A DNA stretch of 41,980 bases. It comes from Methyloglobulus morosus KoM1. GTDB taxonomy: Bacteria; Pseudomonadota; Gammaproteobacteria; Methylococcales; Methylomonadaceae. Made by a program: the position numbers and the translations under genes. The notes beneath the pieces are model-generated. The model was not told the DNA's origin. It made no database searches and saw only the letters and a list, made by a program, of their open reading frames with translations. The DNA is taken from the NCBI RefSeq assembly GCF_000496735.2, contig NZ_AYLO01000006.1, positions 1 through 41,980 on the forward strand, written 5' to 3'. Positions 18,023 through 26,559 of this stretch are shown one piece after another. Numbering within the stretch: position 1 is the stretch's first letter; each line of letters opens with the position of its first letter.

Positions 18023-18568
18023 ATGGAAACGTGCAAATACGTCCTGATTGACCGTGACGGCGTGATTAACGAGGACTCCGAGGACTTCATCAAATCGCCT
18101 GAAGAATGGCAGCCCATTGAAGGCAGCTTGGAGGCGATAGCCTTGTTAAACCAGCACGGCTATGAAGTGGCCGTGATAAGCAATCAATCCGGCCTTGCGA
18201 GAGGCTTGTTCGATGAAGCGATGCTGACAAGAATCCATGACAAAATGCACGGTTTACTTGCTGATAAGGGTGGAAAAATTGCCGCCATTTATTATTGCCC
18301 GCATGGGCCTGACAGTTTGTGCCTGTGCCGTAAACCCAAGCCTGGCTTGCTTGAGCAATTCTCACTCGAAAAAAATGTCGATTTAAAGACTGTTTTTTTT
18401 ATCGGCGATTCACTTCGGGATATACAAGCCGCGCAAGCCGTTGGCGCAATGCCTATACTGGTTAAAACAGGCAAAGGCCAACTTACCCTGACCAATAACC
18501 CAAACCTTAACATTCCTGTTTTTGAAAATCTTTATGGTGTCGCCGAATTTCTCTCATCAAAACAATAG
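18023..18568 (+). CDS. gmhB: D-glycero-beta-D-manno-heptose 1,7-bisphosphate 7-phosphatase
   Basis: A 181-residue HAD-superfamily phosphatase in the ADP-heptose pathway that feeds the lipopolysaccharide inner core. The nucleophile motif is DRDGVINED (first Asp at residue 10), followed by motif II SNQSGLARG, the zinc-binding loop YYCPHGPDSLCLCRKPKPG (Cys, His and two Cys), and motif III/IV FIGDSLRDIQAA. The zinc loop separates GmhB from generic HAD enzymes and fits the HisB-N/GmhB group. It follows glyS by seven bases, and its 3' end overlaps plsC. Confidence 0.92.
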   Translation: METCKYVLIDRDGVINEDSEDFIKSPEEWQPIEGSLEAIALLNQHGYEVAVISNQSGLARGLFDEAMLTRIHDKMHGLLADKGGKIAAIYYCPHGPDSLCLCRKPKPGLLEQFSLEKNVDLKTVFFIGDSLRDIQAAQAVGAMPILVKTGKGQLTLTNNPNLNIPVFENLYGVAEFLSSKQ

Positions 18569-19283
18569 TATCCGAATTTGTCTTGGGTCTGCGCTCTTTT
18601 TGGCGGCTTCAATAATCGCTACTTTTGTTTTTGGCACGTTGGTTTTGCTTGGCATCATTTTTCCCTTTAACATCCGTTATCGAATAGGTAAAGGATGGGC
18701 GGAAACCGTACTGAAACTGGCAGAAATCTTTTGTGGCGTCCGCTATGAGGTGGAAGGGTTGGAGCATATCAACATCAACAGTGGGGCAATTGTATTAAGC
18801 AACCACCAATCAGCTTGGGAAACATTGGCTTTTAGATGCTTTTTGCCCCCCCAAACTTCATTGTTTAAGCAATCCCTGCTGTGGATACCGATCTGGGGCT
18901 GGGCAATGGCAACCTTAAAGCCAATTGCTATCGACAGGGATAGCAAACACAGCGCCTTACGTAAGTTAATCAGCCGTGGAACTGAGGCATTAAAGGAAGG
19001 TCTATGGGTTATCGTTTTTCCAGAAGGGACTCGGATGTCGGCAGATAAGCTGGGGGATTTTAGCGCGGGCGGTGCAATGCTGGCGCAAAAATCGGGTTAT
19101 CCTGTGGTGCCTATCGCGCATAATGCGGGGCTTTTTTGGCCGCGTTACAGCTTTATAAAATACCCAGGGACGATTAAAGTAAAAATAGGCCCGTACGTTG
19201 AAAGTAAGGGGCGCAAAGCGGCGGACATCAATAAGGAGGCGGAAGATTGGGTGAAAAATGCAATGCAGGAGATTAACCCCTAG
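18534..19283 (+). CDS. plsC: 1-acyl-sn-glycerol-3-phosphate acyltransferase (PlsC-like)
   Basis: A 249-residue lysophosphatidic acid acyltransferase of the PlsC family, acting in membrane phospholipid synthesis. One or two N-terminal hydrophobic segments (about 16-46) are followed by the acyltransferase motifs: SNHQSAWE (H91) and VFPEGTRM (162-168). The usual H-x4-D motif has Glu at the last position here (E96), a variant I believe is common in this proteobacterial subgroup. The ATG at 18534 is chosen. An in-frame TTG twelve bases earlier is possible, and there is no later good start before the membrane segment. It overlaps the end of gmhB by 35 bases, as expected for the last gene of the glyQS-gmhB-plsC operon. 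Confidence 0.88.
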   Translation: MVSPNFSHQNNSIRICLGSALFLAASIIATFVFGTLVLLGIIFPFNIRYRIGKGWAETVLKLAEIFCGVRYEVEGLEHININSGAIVLSNHQSAWETLAFRCFLPPQTSLFKQSLLWIPIWGWAMATLKPIAIDRDSKHSALRKLISRGTEALKEGLWVIVFPEGTRMSADKLGDFSAGGAMLAQKSGYPVVPIAHNAGLFWPRYSFIKYPGTIKVKIGPYVESKGRKAADINKEAEDWVKNAMQEINP

Positions 19284-19336
19284 AAAACCTTGGCTGACTA
19301 TAGGTAATGCGGTTAAGCGAAATCCATAAAACTGCG

Positions 19337-19342
19337 TATAAT
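19337..19342 (+). promoter_or_regulatory. candidate -10 element for the lipoprotein gene
   Basis: A perfect TATAAT (context GCGTATAATACA) lies 40-45 bases ahead of the lipoprotein start. The -35 region is weak, so this is a tentative sigma-70 promoter. Confidence 0.4.
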
Positions 19343-19381
19343 ACATTCCGTTTTGTTGTAATTTAAATGTTAAGTGGTGTT

Positions 19382-19801
19382 ATGTACATGAAAAAAAAGC
19401 TGTTAGTTCTTCTATTTCCACTATTGCTGGTGGCTTGCGCTGACAAGCAGCAATATGAGGAAGTTGTCTTAGAAGAAATGAAGAAAGAACAAGATGTTAA
19501 GGATTACAAGATAGATCCTGCTTATATGGCGAAGTGCGTCATTGATACGACCTACCAACGGATGCCTGGTTTTTTTGCCTTCGATCCTGATCGGTTGCAA
19601 GCCTACCGCAACTACTCAAAAATGCTGAAGATGTCGTTGGCCCAAGATCCCCAAAAGACGTTGGAAGAATTGCGTAAGGATTTCGGTTCGCCGCAAGAGT
19701 TGGCTAAGGCGCATTCTGTATATACCGAAAGCATAATGGATTGTTATACCGCCATATTGCACGAGAAAGACCCAGAGGATCAAGCTAAAACGCCTGGGTG
19801 A
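19382..19801 (+). CDS. small predicted lipoprotein of unknown function
   Basis: A 139-residue protein with a lipoprotein signal: basic start (MYMKKK), hydrophobic core, and lipobox LVAC with the acylated Cys at residue 19. The mature part is short, charged and probably helical, with conserved-looking Cys residues (in MAKCVID and MDCYTAIL) that could pair. I do not recognise the family. The residue after the Cys is Ala, not Asp, which under the E. coli rule would favour outer-membrane sorting. A start at 19382 or 19388 suits a ribosome binding site in TTAAGTGG; the ATG at 19367 lies upstream of it. It sits between plsC and a long hairpin. Confidence 0.75.
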   Translation: MYMKKKLLVLLFPLLLVACADKQQYEEVVLEEMKKEQDVKDYKIDPAYMAKCVIDTTYQRMPGFFAFDPDRLQAYRNYSKMLKMSLAQDPQKTLEELRKDFGSPQELAKAHSVYTESIMDCYTAILHEKDPEDQAKTPG

Positions 19802-19810
19802 CGTCCTGGG

Positions 19811-19846
19811 TAGGGCTTGAGGTAAGCTAACAAACCTCAAGCCCTA
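19811..19846. terminator. long hairpin between convergent genes
   Basis: A perfect 13-base inverted repeat (TAGGGCTTGAGGT / ACCTCAAGCCCTA) with a ten-base loop starts just after the lipoprotein stop and ends eight bases from the end of the convergent TPR gene. There is no clear T-run on either side, so it may act as a transcript-end stabiliser or a weak bidirectional terminator. Confidence 0.55.
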
Positions 19847-19853
19847 GCAAGGA

Positions 19854-20699
19854 TTAACTTTCTGATTGTTCGGGGGCTTCCGCTACGGGAGCGGACGCTT
19901 CTTCGATGGCTTCTTTTTCCGCTGCCCCAGGCGATTCTTCGGTATCTACTGATTCGCTGGCTTTAGTAGCCTTTGGTTCAGCTTTCTTTTCCGTATGGTA
20001 AGGATCAAATTCGTTGGGATTTTTGGGCTTTGGTTTTTTGGCCTCTTCCTCGGCAGCCTTTGCCGCTAGGAGTTTTTCTTCTGCAATACGCCGGTCTTCC
20101 TCAAGTGAAGCCATAAAATCTTTAAACCATTTTTGCTTGACAACATTTACCAAGTCAGGATCTGCAAGAATATCGGCATCTTCCGGCAAATTGCCTTTCT
20201 CTTTCGCGGTTTTCAACGCGTCAAGGCAATTTTCATCCTCGCTACGCACACCATAAAAACAGGCTAAATTAAAAGCAGCAACGCCGGCCTGGATGCCATT
20301 TGCTTTTTCAAACTGCCTTTTCGCCATTTCATACAGTTCATCGGTGGGAGGGACGCCTCTCGCCCGCGCCAAATCCATGCAGGCGACACCGGCATCAATT
20401 GCCGCAGCGAGATAATTGGGGTCTATCGTCATGCAAAAAGAAAATTTCGCAATGGCATTCCGGTAAATATTGATGGATTCAGGCGGTTGTTTGCCCTTTG
20501 CCTGATGCAGCAAAGTGACGCCCCAATGATAAAGCGTTGCAGCACGTAAAGAATCGCCAGCCATAATATCAGCAAAATCCTGGTAGACATCTTTTAGTGA
20601 GGCATCTGCGGCGCTGTCTTCGTAAGGACGGGCTTTAGCGGCTTTCTTGATAGCAGCATCGAGTTTAGGTTTTTTTGTGAACGATGCGAGAAAAGACAT
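19854..20699 (-). CDS. TPR-type protein with end-of-group repeat and charged tail
   Basis: A 281-residue soluble protein without a signal peptide. Residues about 35-200 look like helical TPR repeats: AATLYHWGVTLLHQAKG, KFSFCMTIDPNYLAAAIDAG, and YEMAKRQFEKANGIQAGVAAFNLACFYG. The segment with ADILADPDLVNVVKQKWFKDFM resembles the TPR end-of-group motif. From about 205 on it is a low-complexity Lys/Glu/Ala/Pro-rich coiled-coil-like tail ending in an acidic stretch. TPRs mediate protein contacts; the partner is unknown. An AGGAG ribosome binding site lies about eight bases before the ATG at 20699. It appears to be its own transcript. Confidence 0.7.
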   Translation of the reverse strand: MSFLASFTKKPKLDAAIKKAAKARPYEDSAADASLKDVYQDFADIMAGDSLRAATLYHWGVTLLHQAKGKQPPESINIYRNAIAKFSFCMTIDPNYLAAAIDAGVACMDLARARGVPPTDELYEMAKRQFEKANGIQAGVAAFNLACFYGVRSEDENCLDALKTAKEKGNLPEDADILADPDLVNVVKQKWFKDFMASLEEDRRIAEEKLLAAKAAEEEAKKPKPKNPNEFDPYHTEKKAEPKATKASESVDTEESPGAAEKEAIEEASAPVAEAPEQSES

Positions 20700-20828
20700 G
20701 GTTGGTTACTCCTAAGTTAATTATTATCGTGTGGATGGGGTTAATAATAACCCACTTTTTAACCCAAAAATGATAACAAGTTCAACATAAAGTGAAATTG
20801 TGCCTATCAAGGATATAAATAAGGGATG

Positions 20829-22127
20829 TTAAGGCCTGGCATGTGCCCGTTTTTTGGGTTTATTGCCGTTTGGTTTCTGACTAACTGCCCCGCTGCGTGG
20901 GGATGTTTTCTTATTGTTGTGGCGAAAGTCTTTTTTGCCCGTGGTTTTGGCGGGCGCATTTTTCTTGGGTGCATCGATAACCTTAAGTGAAACAGGCTCG
21001 TAGCCGGTATCAGCTATCCGGGGAATTTGCCGTTTCAACAGTTTTTCGATAGCTTCCAGCAAGTACGCCTCTTCCGGGCAAACCAGGGAAATGGCTGCGC
21101 CACTGGAGCCGGCGCGTCCGGTACGTCCAATGCGGTGGATGTAGTCTTCGGCGACTTGCGGCAGATCGTAATTGACGACATGGGGCAGCTCTTCAATGTC
21201 CAAGCCACGGGCGGCAATATCGGTGGCCACCAAAGCTGTAACCTTGCCGGTTTTAAAATAATCCAGGGCCTTCGTGCGTGCACCCTGGGTTTTGTCGCCA
21301 TGCAAGGAAGCGGCGCGGATGCCGTCCTTAATCAACTGCTTTTCCAGGCGGTCAGCGCCGTGTTTGGTGCGAACAAACACCAGCACCTGTTGCCAGTTAT
21401 TGCTGCCAATCAGGTAAGACAGCAATTCGCGTTTGTTGTCTTTGGCAATGCCGTAAACGCATTCGGAAACCAAATCCGCCGTAATATTTTGTTTGGCCAC
21501 TGCAACTTCGACAGGATTATTGAGAATTGTAGTTGCCAGCGTTTTGATTGCGCCGGGCATGGTGGCGGAAAACAGCAAACTTTGTCGGTTTTTGGGTAGA
21601 TAAGCCATAATCCGGCGAATTTCCGGCAAAAACCCCATATCCAACATCCGGTCTGCCTCGTCCAACACCAGTATTTCAATAGCGGACAAGCTAATGTTTT
21701 TTTGTCCGATATGGTCCATCAATCGACCTGGCGTGGCGACCACGATATCGCAACCATGCCGTAACAGGCGGGTTTGCGTGTTAATGCTCGCACCGCCGAT
21801 GATAACTTGCGTTTGCAAGGGGAAGTATTTTCCATAGATAGTCATGCTTTCTTGGACTTGCGCAGCCAGTTCTCGAGTCGGTACCAATACTAACGCGCGG
21901 ATTTTTCTGGGTTTGAGCGCCAAGTCCGCATTCTCCATAAGACGTTGCAGCAACGGCAAAGAAAACCCGGCAGTTTTGCCCGTGCCAGTTTGTGCGCCTG
22001 CCAGCACATCCCTTCCTGCAAGAATGGGCGGGATTGCTTTGACCTGGATAGGTGTGGGTGATGTGTAACCTTGGTCGGCAACTGCTTTTAGCAGTGCGTC
22101 CGATAAACCGAGCGAATCAAATGACAT
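20829..22127 (-). CDS. rhlE: DEAD-box RNA helicase, RhlE type
   Basis: A 432-residue ATP-dependent RNA helicase. All core motifs are present: the Q motif ([11 protein letters not shown]), motif [11 protein letters not shown], Ia PTRELAAQV, Ib [41 protein letters not shown], and [12 protein letters not shown]. The C-terminal tail (about 375-432) is basic and rich in Lys, Asn and Pro, as in RhlE proteins; it lacks the DbpA/CsdA RNA-binding domain. Such helicases remodel ribosome-assembly intermediates and mRNA, often in the cold. It lies 95 bases downstream of moaA on the same strand. Confidence 0.88.
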   Translation of the reverse strand: MSFDSLGLSDALLKAVADQGYTSPTPIQVKAIPPILAGRDVLAGAQTGTGKTAGFSLPLLQRLMENADLALKPRKIRALVLVPTRELAAQVQESMTIYGKYFPLQTQVIIGGASINTQTRLLRHGCDIVVATPGRLMDHIGQKNISLSAIEILVLDEADRMLDMGFLPEIRRIMAYLPKNRQSLLFSATMPGAIKTLATTILNNPVEVAVAKQNITADLVSECVYGIAKDNKRELLSYLIGSNNWQQVLVFVRTKHGADRLEKQLIKDGIRAASLHGDKTQGARTKALDYFKTGKVTALVATDIAARGLDIEELPHVVNYDLPQVAEDYIHRIGRTGRAGSSGAAISLVCPEEAYLLEAIEKLLKRQIPRIADTGYEPVSLKVIDAPKKNAPAKTTGKKDFRHNNKKTSPRSGAVSQKPNGNKPKKRAHARP

Positions 22128-22222
22128 GGAAACCTTAAAAAATTAGTAAGCTGGGTTGGTAAACCCGGCAAATGGTGGGTGTTGGGATTGTCAGCCCAGA
22201 TTAAGACAAAAAAAGAGGGCCA

Positions 22223-23230
22223 TTACCCCCCCGTAACACTCATGTGCCGCAAAATCACAGGTTGTTCATGGATCCTGAATTCGTGTTTTTCCGGCTTAAT
22301 TTGCATAGAATCAATGATAGCCTGCTTTAGGATGTCCATATCACCAGGGTTAGACCTAACAATCTGCTTTAAATCGATTGAATGTTCGTTACCAAGGCAC
22401 AACAGCAAACGGCCTTCGACCGTCAACCGGACACGGTTACAGCTACTGCAAAAGTTCGCGCTATGCGGTGAGATAAAGCCAACACGGGTATCGCTACCTT
22501 GCACCTTATAATAAACCGAGGGGCCGCCCGTTTTTTCGGTCGAAGCAATCAGGGAGAAATGTTCCGTCAAATCGGCCTTAATACAATCGCTGGAATAATA
22601 AGCGGCTGAGCGGTCATGTTGGCTGACCAGGCCCAGCGGCATTTCCTCAATAAAGCTGATGTCTATGCCCTGATCCACCGCAAATTGCACCAGATCAACT
22701 ACTTCCTCATGGTTTTTGTCCTTCAGTATCACCGAATTAATCTTAATCCGCTCAAAGCCCGCCCCGTTTGCTGCATCAATCCCGCTCAATACCTGCTGCA
22801 AATCGCCAGTACGGGTGATTGCCTTGAATTTATGGGCATCCAATGTGTCCAGGCTGATATTAATGCGTTTAACACCCGTTTTTTTCAGCGGTAAAGCCAT
22901 GCTTTCTAGCTGTGAACCATTGGTTGTCAGCACCAACTCATTCAAGCCCTTAAGTTTGCCGATATTTTCTAGCAACTCCAGCGCACCGCGCCTGACCAAA
23001 GGCTCACCGCCCGTCACCCTAATCTTTTTTACGCCTAATTCAGTAAATGCCTTTGCTATGGTGTAGATTTCTTCCAGTGACAAGACCTGGGCACGCGGCA
23101 AAAACGTCATTTCCTCAGACATGCAATACACGCAACGGAAATCACAACGATCCGTAATAGAGATACGCAAATAATTAACCTTTCTGCCGAATCGGTCGAT
23201 TAATTGGGATGAGTTGCCATTAGTGGTCAT
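22223..23230 (-). CDS. moaA: GTP 3',8-cyclase MoaA (molybdopterin biosynthesis)
   Basis: A 335-residue radical SAM enzyme catalysing the first step of molybdenum cofactor synthesis. The SAM cluster motif C-x3-C-x2-C is at C29, C33 and C36 (TDRCDFRCVYCM). The second, GTP-binding cluster is at C261, C264 and C278 (FCSSCNRVRLT). The VTGGEPLVR motif and the C-terminal Gly-Gly, needed for activity in MoaA, are both present. Length is normal (about 330). It is divergent from the pilin operon. No other Moco genes lie nearby, and no Moco riboswitch was recognised in the 5' region. Confidence 0.95.
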   Translation of the reverse strand: MTTNGNSSQLIDRFGRKVNYLRISITDRCDFRCVYCMSEEMTFLPRAQVLSLEEIYTIAKAFTELGVKKIRVTGGEPLVRRGALELLENIGKLKGLNELVLTTNGSQLESMALPLKKTGVKRINISLDTLDAHKFKAITRTGDLQQVLSGIDAANGAGFERIKINSVILKDKNHEEVVDLVQFAVDQGIDISFIEEMPLGLVSQHDRSAAYYSSDCIKADLTEHFSLIASTEKTGGPSVYYKVQGSDTRVGFISPHSANFCSSCNRVRLTVEGRLLLCLGNEHSIDLKQIVRSNPGDMDILKQAIIDSMQIKPEKHEFRIHEQPVILRHMSVTGG

Positions 23231-23557
23231 GACGTTGGGGGTTCTGGGTAAAATATTGGCTTAACGATGCGGCAATTGTAACATATCGCCAACTTAAGCA
23301 AGCGAAGTTAGCCATACCAAAAACCGTTAATTAGCAGCGGCAAAACAAATTGCGGGTGATAATGTTGAAATAGGTCATTTTAAAAAATGAATGCAGTCCA
23401 AAAACTACGGTGGGAATAGGCTTGCATATAAGGTTACAAAAAATAAAAAGCCAATAAATTTCACTAAATTGCAGATATGTGATGGGTTTCACAAACACAA
23501 ACATACGGACTATACTAAGATGCAAAAAAAGAGAAGTCAGATCGGGTTGAATGAATA
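23231..23557. other. divergent intergenic region between moaA and the pilin operon
   Basis: About 330 AT-rich bases with no supported gene. It holds the promoter for the pilin operon at its right end and must hold the moaA promoter at its left. No sigma-54 (GG-N10-GC) signal was found, unlike the major pilin promoter in many gammaproteobacteria. Confidence 0.5.
23488..23516 (+). promoter_or_regulatory. sigma-70 promoter of the minor-pilin operon
   Basis: TTCACA (23488-23493) and TATACT (23511-23516) each match five of six consensus bases and are separated by exactly 17 bases. They point toward the pilin genes, with a predicted transcript start near 23523. Confidence 0.65.
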
Positions 23558-23587
23558 ATGCGGCTAAAGCCAATAGATTACCGAATC

Positions 23588-24217
23588 ATGCAAGAACAGC
23601 GGTCAAAAACCCTCGGTTTTACCCTGCTGGAGCTTATGATTACAATTACCATTGCGGCTATCCTGGTCGGTATAGCAGTCCCTAACTTTATGTCAGTCAT
23701 ACAAAGTAACCGTTTGACCACGAGCGCGAATGCATTTGTGACGGCAATGAACCTGGCTCGAAGCGAAGCGATTAAAAGGGGTCAAATTGTGGTTGTTCGA
23801 GAAATAGGAAGCGATTGGAAAAACGGCTGGCAGGTGTTTGTCGACATTGATCGAGCCTCGCCAAGCTCAGACGCCGATACTTACCAAGCAGGTGCGAATT
23901 CTACCCTGTGTGAAAGCGGTGAGGATTGTTTGCTTAGGGAGTTTCCCGCATTGCCAACTTCTTACACCCTTGATGGTTCTGGTAACGTTAGCAACTATCT
24001 CAGCTTCATGCCTGCTGGCGATGCTAACACACAAGGCAGTTTTGTAATTTGCGACAATAGCGATAACAATAATCTTCCAGAAGCGGGCTCATCCCGGTTA
24101 ATTGTTGTAAATGCAACCGGTAGGTTGAGGATTGCCGAAGATAGCGATAATCCCAAGGATGGGATACCGAACACGGGTTCTGCGGGCCCCAACCTTACTA
24201 CCTGTTTACCACCTTAG
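23588..24217 (+). CDS. fimT: GspH/FimT-family minor pilin
   Basis: A 209-residue type IV minor pilin of the FimT/FimU (GspH) family, part of the priming complex at the pilus tip. The class III signal is clear: a ten-residue leader ending in Gly before FTLLELMITITIAAIL, with Glu at mature position 5. The GspH-type segment TTSANAFVTAMNLARSEAIKRG follows. The C-terminal half has paired Cys (in TLCESGEDCLL and near the end) that may form disulfides. I chose ATG 23588 for its normal leader length; ATG 23558 would add ten residues. It heads the pilV-pilW-pilX-pilY1-pilE series and corresponds in position to Pseudomonas fimU. Confidence 0.88.
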   Translation: MQEQRSKTLGFTLLELMITITIAAILVGIAVPNFMSVIQSNRLTTSANAFVTAMNLARSEAIKRGQIVVVREIGSDWKNGWQVFVDIDRASPSSDADTYQAGANSTLCESGEDCLLREFPALPTSYTLDGSGNVSNYLSFMPAGDANTQGSFVICDNSDNNNLPEAGSSRLIVVNATGRLRIAEDSDNPKDGIPNTGSAGPNLTTCLPP

Positions 24218-24231
24218 GTTTAAAAAATCTT

Positions 24232-24702
24232 ATGCATACCAAGTTTCAGCAGGGATTTACTTTAATAGAGGTATTGATAGCCATGCTAGTTTTGGCATTG
24301 GGTTTGTTAGGCTTGGCTGCCCTCCAGGCAACCACCTTAAAAAATAACCAAAACAGTTATTACCGCAGCCAGGCGACACAGTTTGCTTATGATATTGCAG
24401 ATCGAATACGGGCAAACGAAGTTGAAGCGTTAAAGGGCGCCGCTAGCAAATACTTCATGGATATTAACGCAGCCCAGCAAAAGACCGGATGTAATAGTAC
24501 GACAGGTTGCTCTTCCGCACTTATGGCTGAAAACGATTTATATGAATGGGAAAGTATTATCACGGGTATGTTGCCTTCTGGGGTTGGTCTTGTCTCACAA
24601 AACGGGACAAATGGTTTTCTCATCACTATCCGGTGGGATGATAACAGGGATGGCGACAATACGGATGCTAACGAATCAGTCCAAACACGCTTCCAGTTAT
24701 GA
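24232..24702 (+). CDS. pilV: type IV pilus minor pilin PilV
   Basis: A 156-residue minor pilin. The prepilin leader is MHTKFQQG before FTLIEVLIAMLVLALGLLGLA, followed by the PilV-type AALQATTLKNNQNSYYRSQA segment, in which Ser/Tyr-rich sequence leads to FAYDIADRIRAN, a hallmark of the family. A DDNRDGDNTD stretch near the end resembles a calcium loop. It assembles with FimU, PilW and PilX into the initiation complex. It starts 14 bases after fimT, and its stop overlaps the pilW start (ATGA). Confidence 0.9.
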   Translation: MHTKFQQGFTLIEVLIAMLVLALGLLGLAALQATTLKNNQNSYYRSQATQFAYDIADRIRANEVEALKGAASKYFMDINAAQQKTGCNSTTGCSSALMAENDLYEWESIITGMLPSGVGLVSQNGTNGFLITIRWDDNRDGDNTDANESVQTRFQL

Positions 24703-25715
24703 GACTAAATAGCCCTAAAAGCCACAGTGGCTTTACCCTTATTGAAATCATGATCGCACTCTTAATAGGGCTGTTCATAATGGGCGGGATTATGCAGATT
24801 TTTATTAACACAAAGCAGACCTACCGGATGCAGGATAATTTGTCCCGCTTGCAAGAAAACGCCCGATACGCGCTCGAATTGTTAAACCACGATATCCGGA
24901 TGACGGGTTATTTAGGTTGCGCTGGCGGCGATACTACTAAATTGTCGGTCATTGCCAATAGCCCATTGTTGGCCCCAGTTCCCCATACGGGTGATCTGGC
25001 CGTTGTTTCCGCTTCAACCATAACCGGGGGAGATGAATCGGGCGGCACATTCACTACGCCAAATCCCGCCCTGACCTCAAGTCCCTTAGCATCGGTCAGT
25101 CCAAATACCGACGCGATCACCATCCAATTTGGGGAGTCTTGTGGCGGTTATACAACAGCGGCCATGAACACCGTAAATCCCACAGCCCTTTCGGCAACCC
25201 AAACATGCGGCAGCAAAACGACGCCAGGCACTAGCATAACCGCTGGTAAGCCCTTAGTGATTTCGGATTGCGCCCATGCCGATATATTCAGGGCTGCGGC
25301 CGACAATACCCAAAATAAAGACAACGCTGGTACTGCCACAACCGCCTTAAGCAAAACTTATGCGGTGGGTTCGGAAATTTTGTTGTTCCAGTCTTATACT
25401 TATTTTATAAAACCTGGATCCAACGGCGATCCCGCGCTTTGGCGGTTTGATAACAACTATGCCTCTAGCTCTTCTAACCCTAGTGAGGTAATTGAAGGCA
25501 TTCAAGACCTAGACGTTTTGTATGGTATGGATACCGACGGCGATGGCACAGCCAATTATTATGTGGCATCGACCAGCGTGCCGAATATGGCCCAAGTCGT
25601 AAGTGTAAGGATTACGTTAACGGTTCAATCGATTGACAATACCTTGGCTACGACTAGCGGTAGGTTGATCCGGAACTTTACCTCGACTATCGCCCTGCGT
25701 AACCGGATTTTTTAA
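24699..25715 (+). CDS. pilW: type IV pilus minor pilin PilW
   Basis: A 338-residue minor pilin with the leader MRLNSPKSHSG before FTLIEIMIALLIGLFIMGG. The PilW signature follows: YRMQDNLSRLQENARYALELLNHDIRMTGYLGC. The large C-terminal domain ends with a typical RNFTSTIALRNR segment. MDTDGDGTANYY is another D-x-D-x-D-G calcium-loop-like motif. The start overlaps the pilV stop by four bases, so the two are coupled. The length is in the family range (about 270-350). Confidence 0.9.
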   Translation: MRLNSPKSHSGFTLIEIMIALLIGLFIMGGIMQIFINTKQTYRMQDNLSRLQENARYALELLNHDIRMTGYLGCAGGDTTKLSVIANSPLLAPVPHTGDLAVVSASTITGGDESGGTFTTPNPALTSSPLASVSPNTDAITIQFGESCGGYTTAAMNTVNPTALSATQTCGSKTTPGTSITAGKPLVISDCAHADIFRAAADNTQNKDNAGTATTALSKTYAVGSEILLFQSYTYFIKPGSNGDPALWRFDNNYASSSSNPSEVIEGIQDLDVLYGMDTDGDGTANYYVASTSVPNMAQVVSVRITLTVQSIDNTLATTSGRLIRNFTSTIALRNRIF

Positions 25716-25726
25716 CGGAAGTGGCC

Positions 25727-26419
25727 ATGACTACTCCATCTAAATTAAATAAGGAAGGATATATAAAAATTATTTTGTCCGATATGCCAAGCAGTGGCGG
25801 TAACTCAAAGGAATTGCCGCATAGCATTAAAATTGCGAGTCATCGGGCAAAACGTTATAGCCCTAAGGGGGTAAGACCCAATTTAGCCACTAACTCAGGC
25901 TTTAAGCATCAATCAGGCGTTGTGTTACTCGTTGGCTTAATCATGCTGATGCTGCTTACTATGATTGGTTTAAGCGGCTCTCAAGTCACTAGTCTAGAAG
26001 AGAAAATGGCAGGCAACATGAAAGACCGTAACCTAGCTTTTCAGGCTGCCGAAGCAGCATTAAGAGAGGGCGAAGCCAATGTCGGAACTGTGCGTTACGA
26101 TTGTGCCAATGGGAGTGGTCGTTACTATACCTGCTACACGGGTACGAAGCCAGTTTGGGACAATATCGATTGGTCCGCCTCGGCTAACCCGGCAAAGACA
26201 GTCGCGTATACGGGTAACTTGGGCGTGTCTTCGGGTTTTCTGTCAGCTAATCCCCGCTACATTATAGAGTACATGGGGCCTGCCGACTGCGTGGGAAGCG
26301 CGCTTGGTGCAAACGATTGCCATAATTACCGCATTACCTCGCGCGCTACCGGGGGTACGGAAAATGCCGTAGTGATGTTGCAGTCAGTGATATTGACTAA
26401 GGCAGCACCGCCGCCGTAG
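25727..26419 (+). CDS. pilX: type IV pilus minor pilin PilX with an unusually long leader
   Basis: A 230-residue PilX-family protein. The core is typical: HQSG before VVLLVGLIMLMLLTMIGLSG, then EEKMAGNMKDRNLAFQAAEAALREGE. Paired Cys (GRYYTCYTG, ADCVGS, NDCHN) lie in the globular domain. Normally about ten residues precede the processing Gly; here about 60 polar, basic residues do. No in-frame ATG, GTG or TTG lies closer than about 40 residues to the processing site, so a long leader seems real unless there is an undetected frameshift. ATG 25727 has GGAAG six bases upstream. The extension is the odd feature. Confidence 0.86.
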   Translation: MTTPSKLNKEGYIKIILSDMPSSGGNSKELPHSIKIASHRAKRYSPKGVRPNLATNSGFKHQSGVVLLVGLIMLMLLTMIGLSGSQVTSLEEKMAGNMKDRNLAFQAAEAALREGEANVGTVRYDCANGSGRYYTCYTGTKPVWDNIDWSASANPAKTVAYTGNLGVSSGFLSANPRYIIEYMGPADCVGSALGANDCHNYRITSRATGGTENAVVMLQSVILTKAAPPP

Positions 26420-26559
26420 CGACTTTGATATAGAAAATGTGTACCTGCTTGTGTGTTAGTTAAGCGTAGGACTTTAAAAGATTCCTAAATAGCTTTTAGC
26501 ACTACTGATTGATTGATTTTAACTGTACCAATTTTTGATAAGCTGATGGGTGGTCGTCT

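Noticed and set aside
19810-19846. GTAG-headed hairpin as another REP element
   Set aside because: The GTAG lies partly inside the stem and the sequence does not share the GTAGGTCA core of the REPIN at 33834-33914; it is better read as a gene-end hairpin.
22205-22222. moaA terminator
   Set aside because: There is a T-run on the minus strand after the stop, but the G/C stem before it pairs poorly.
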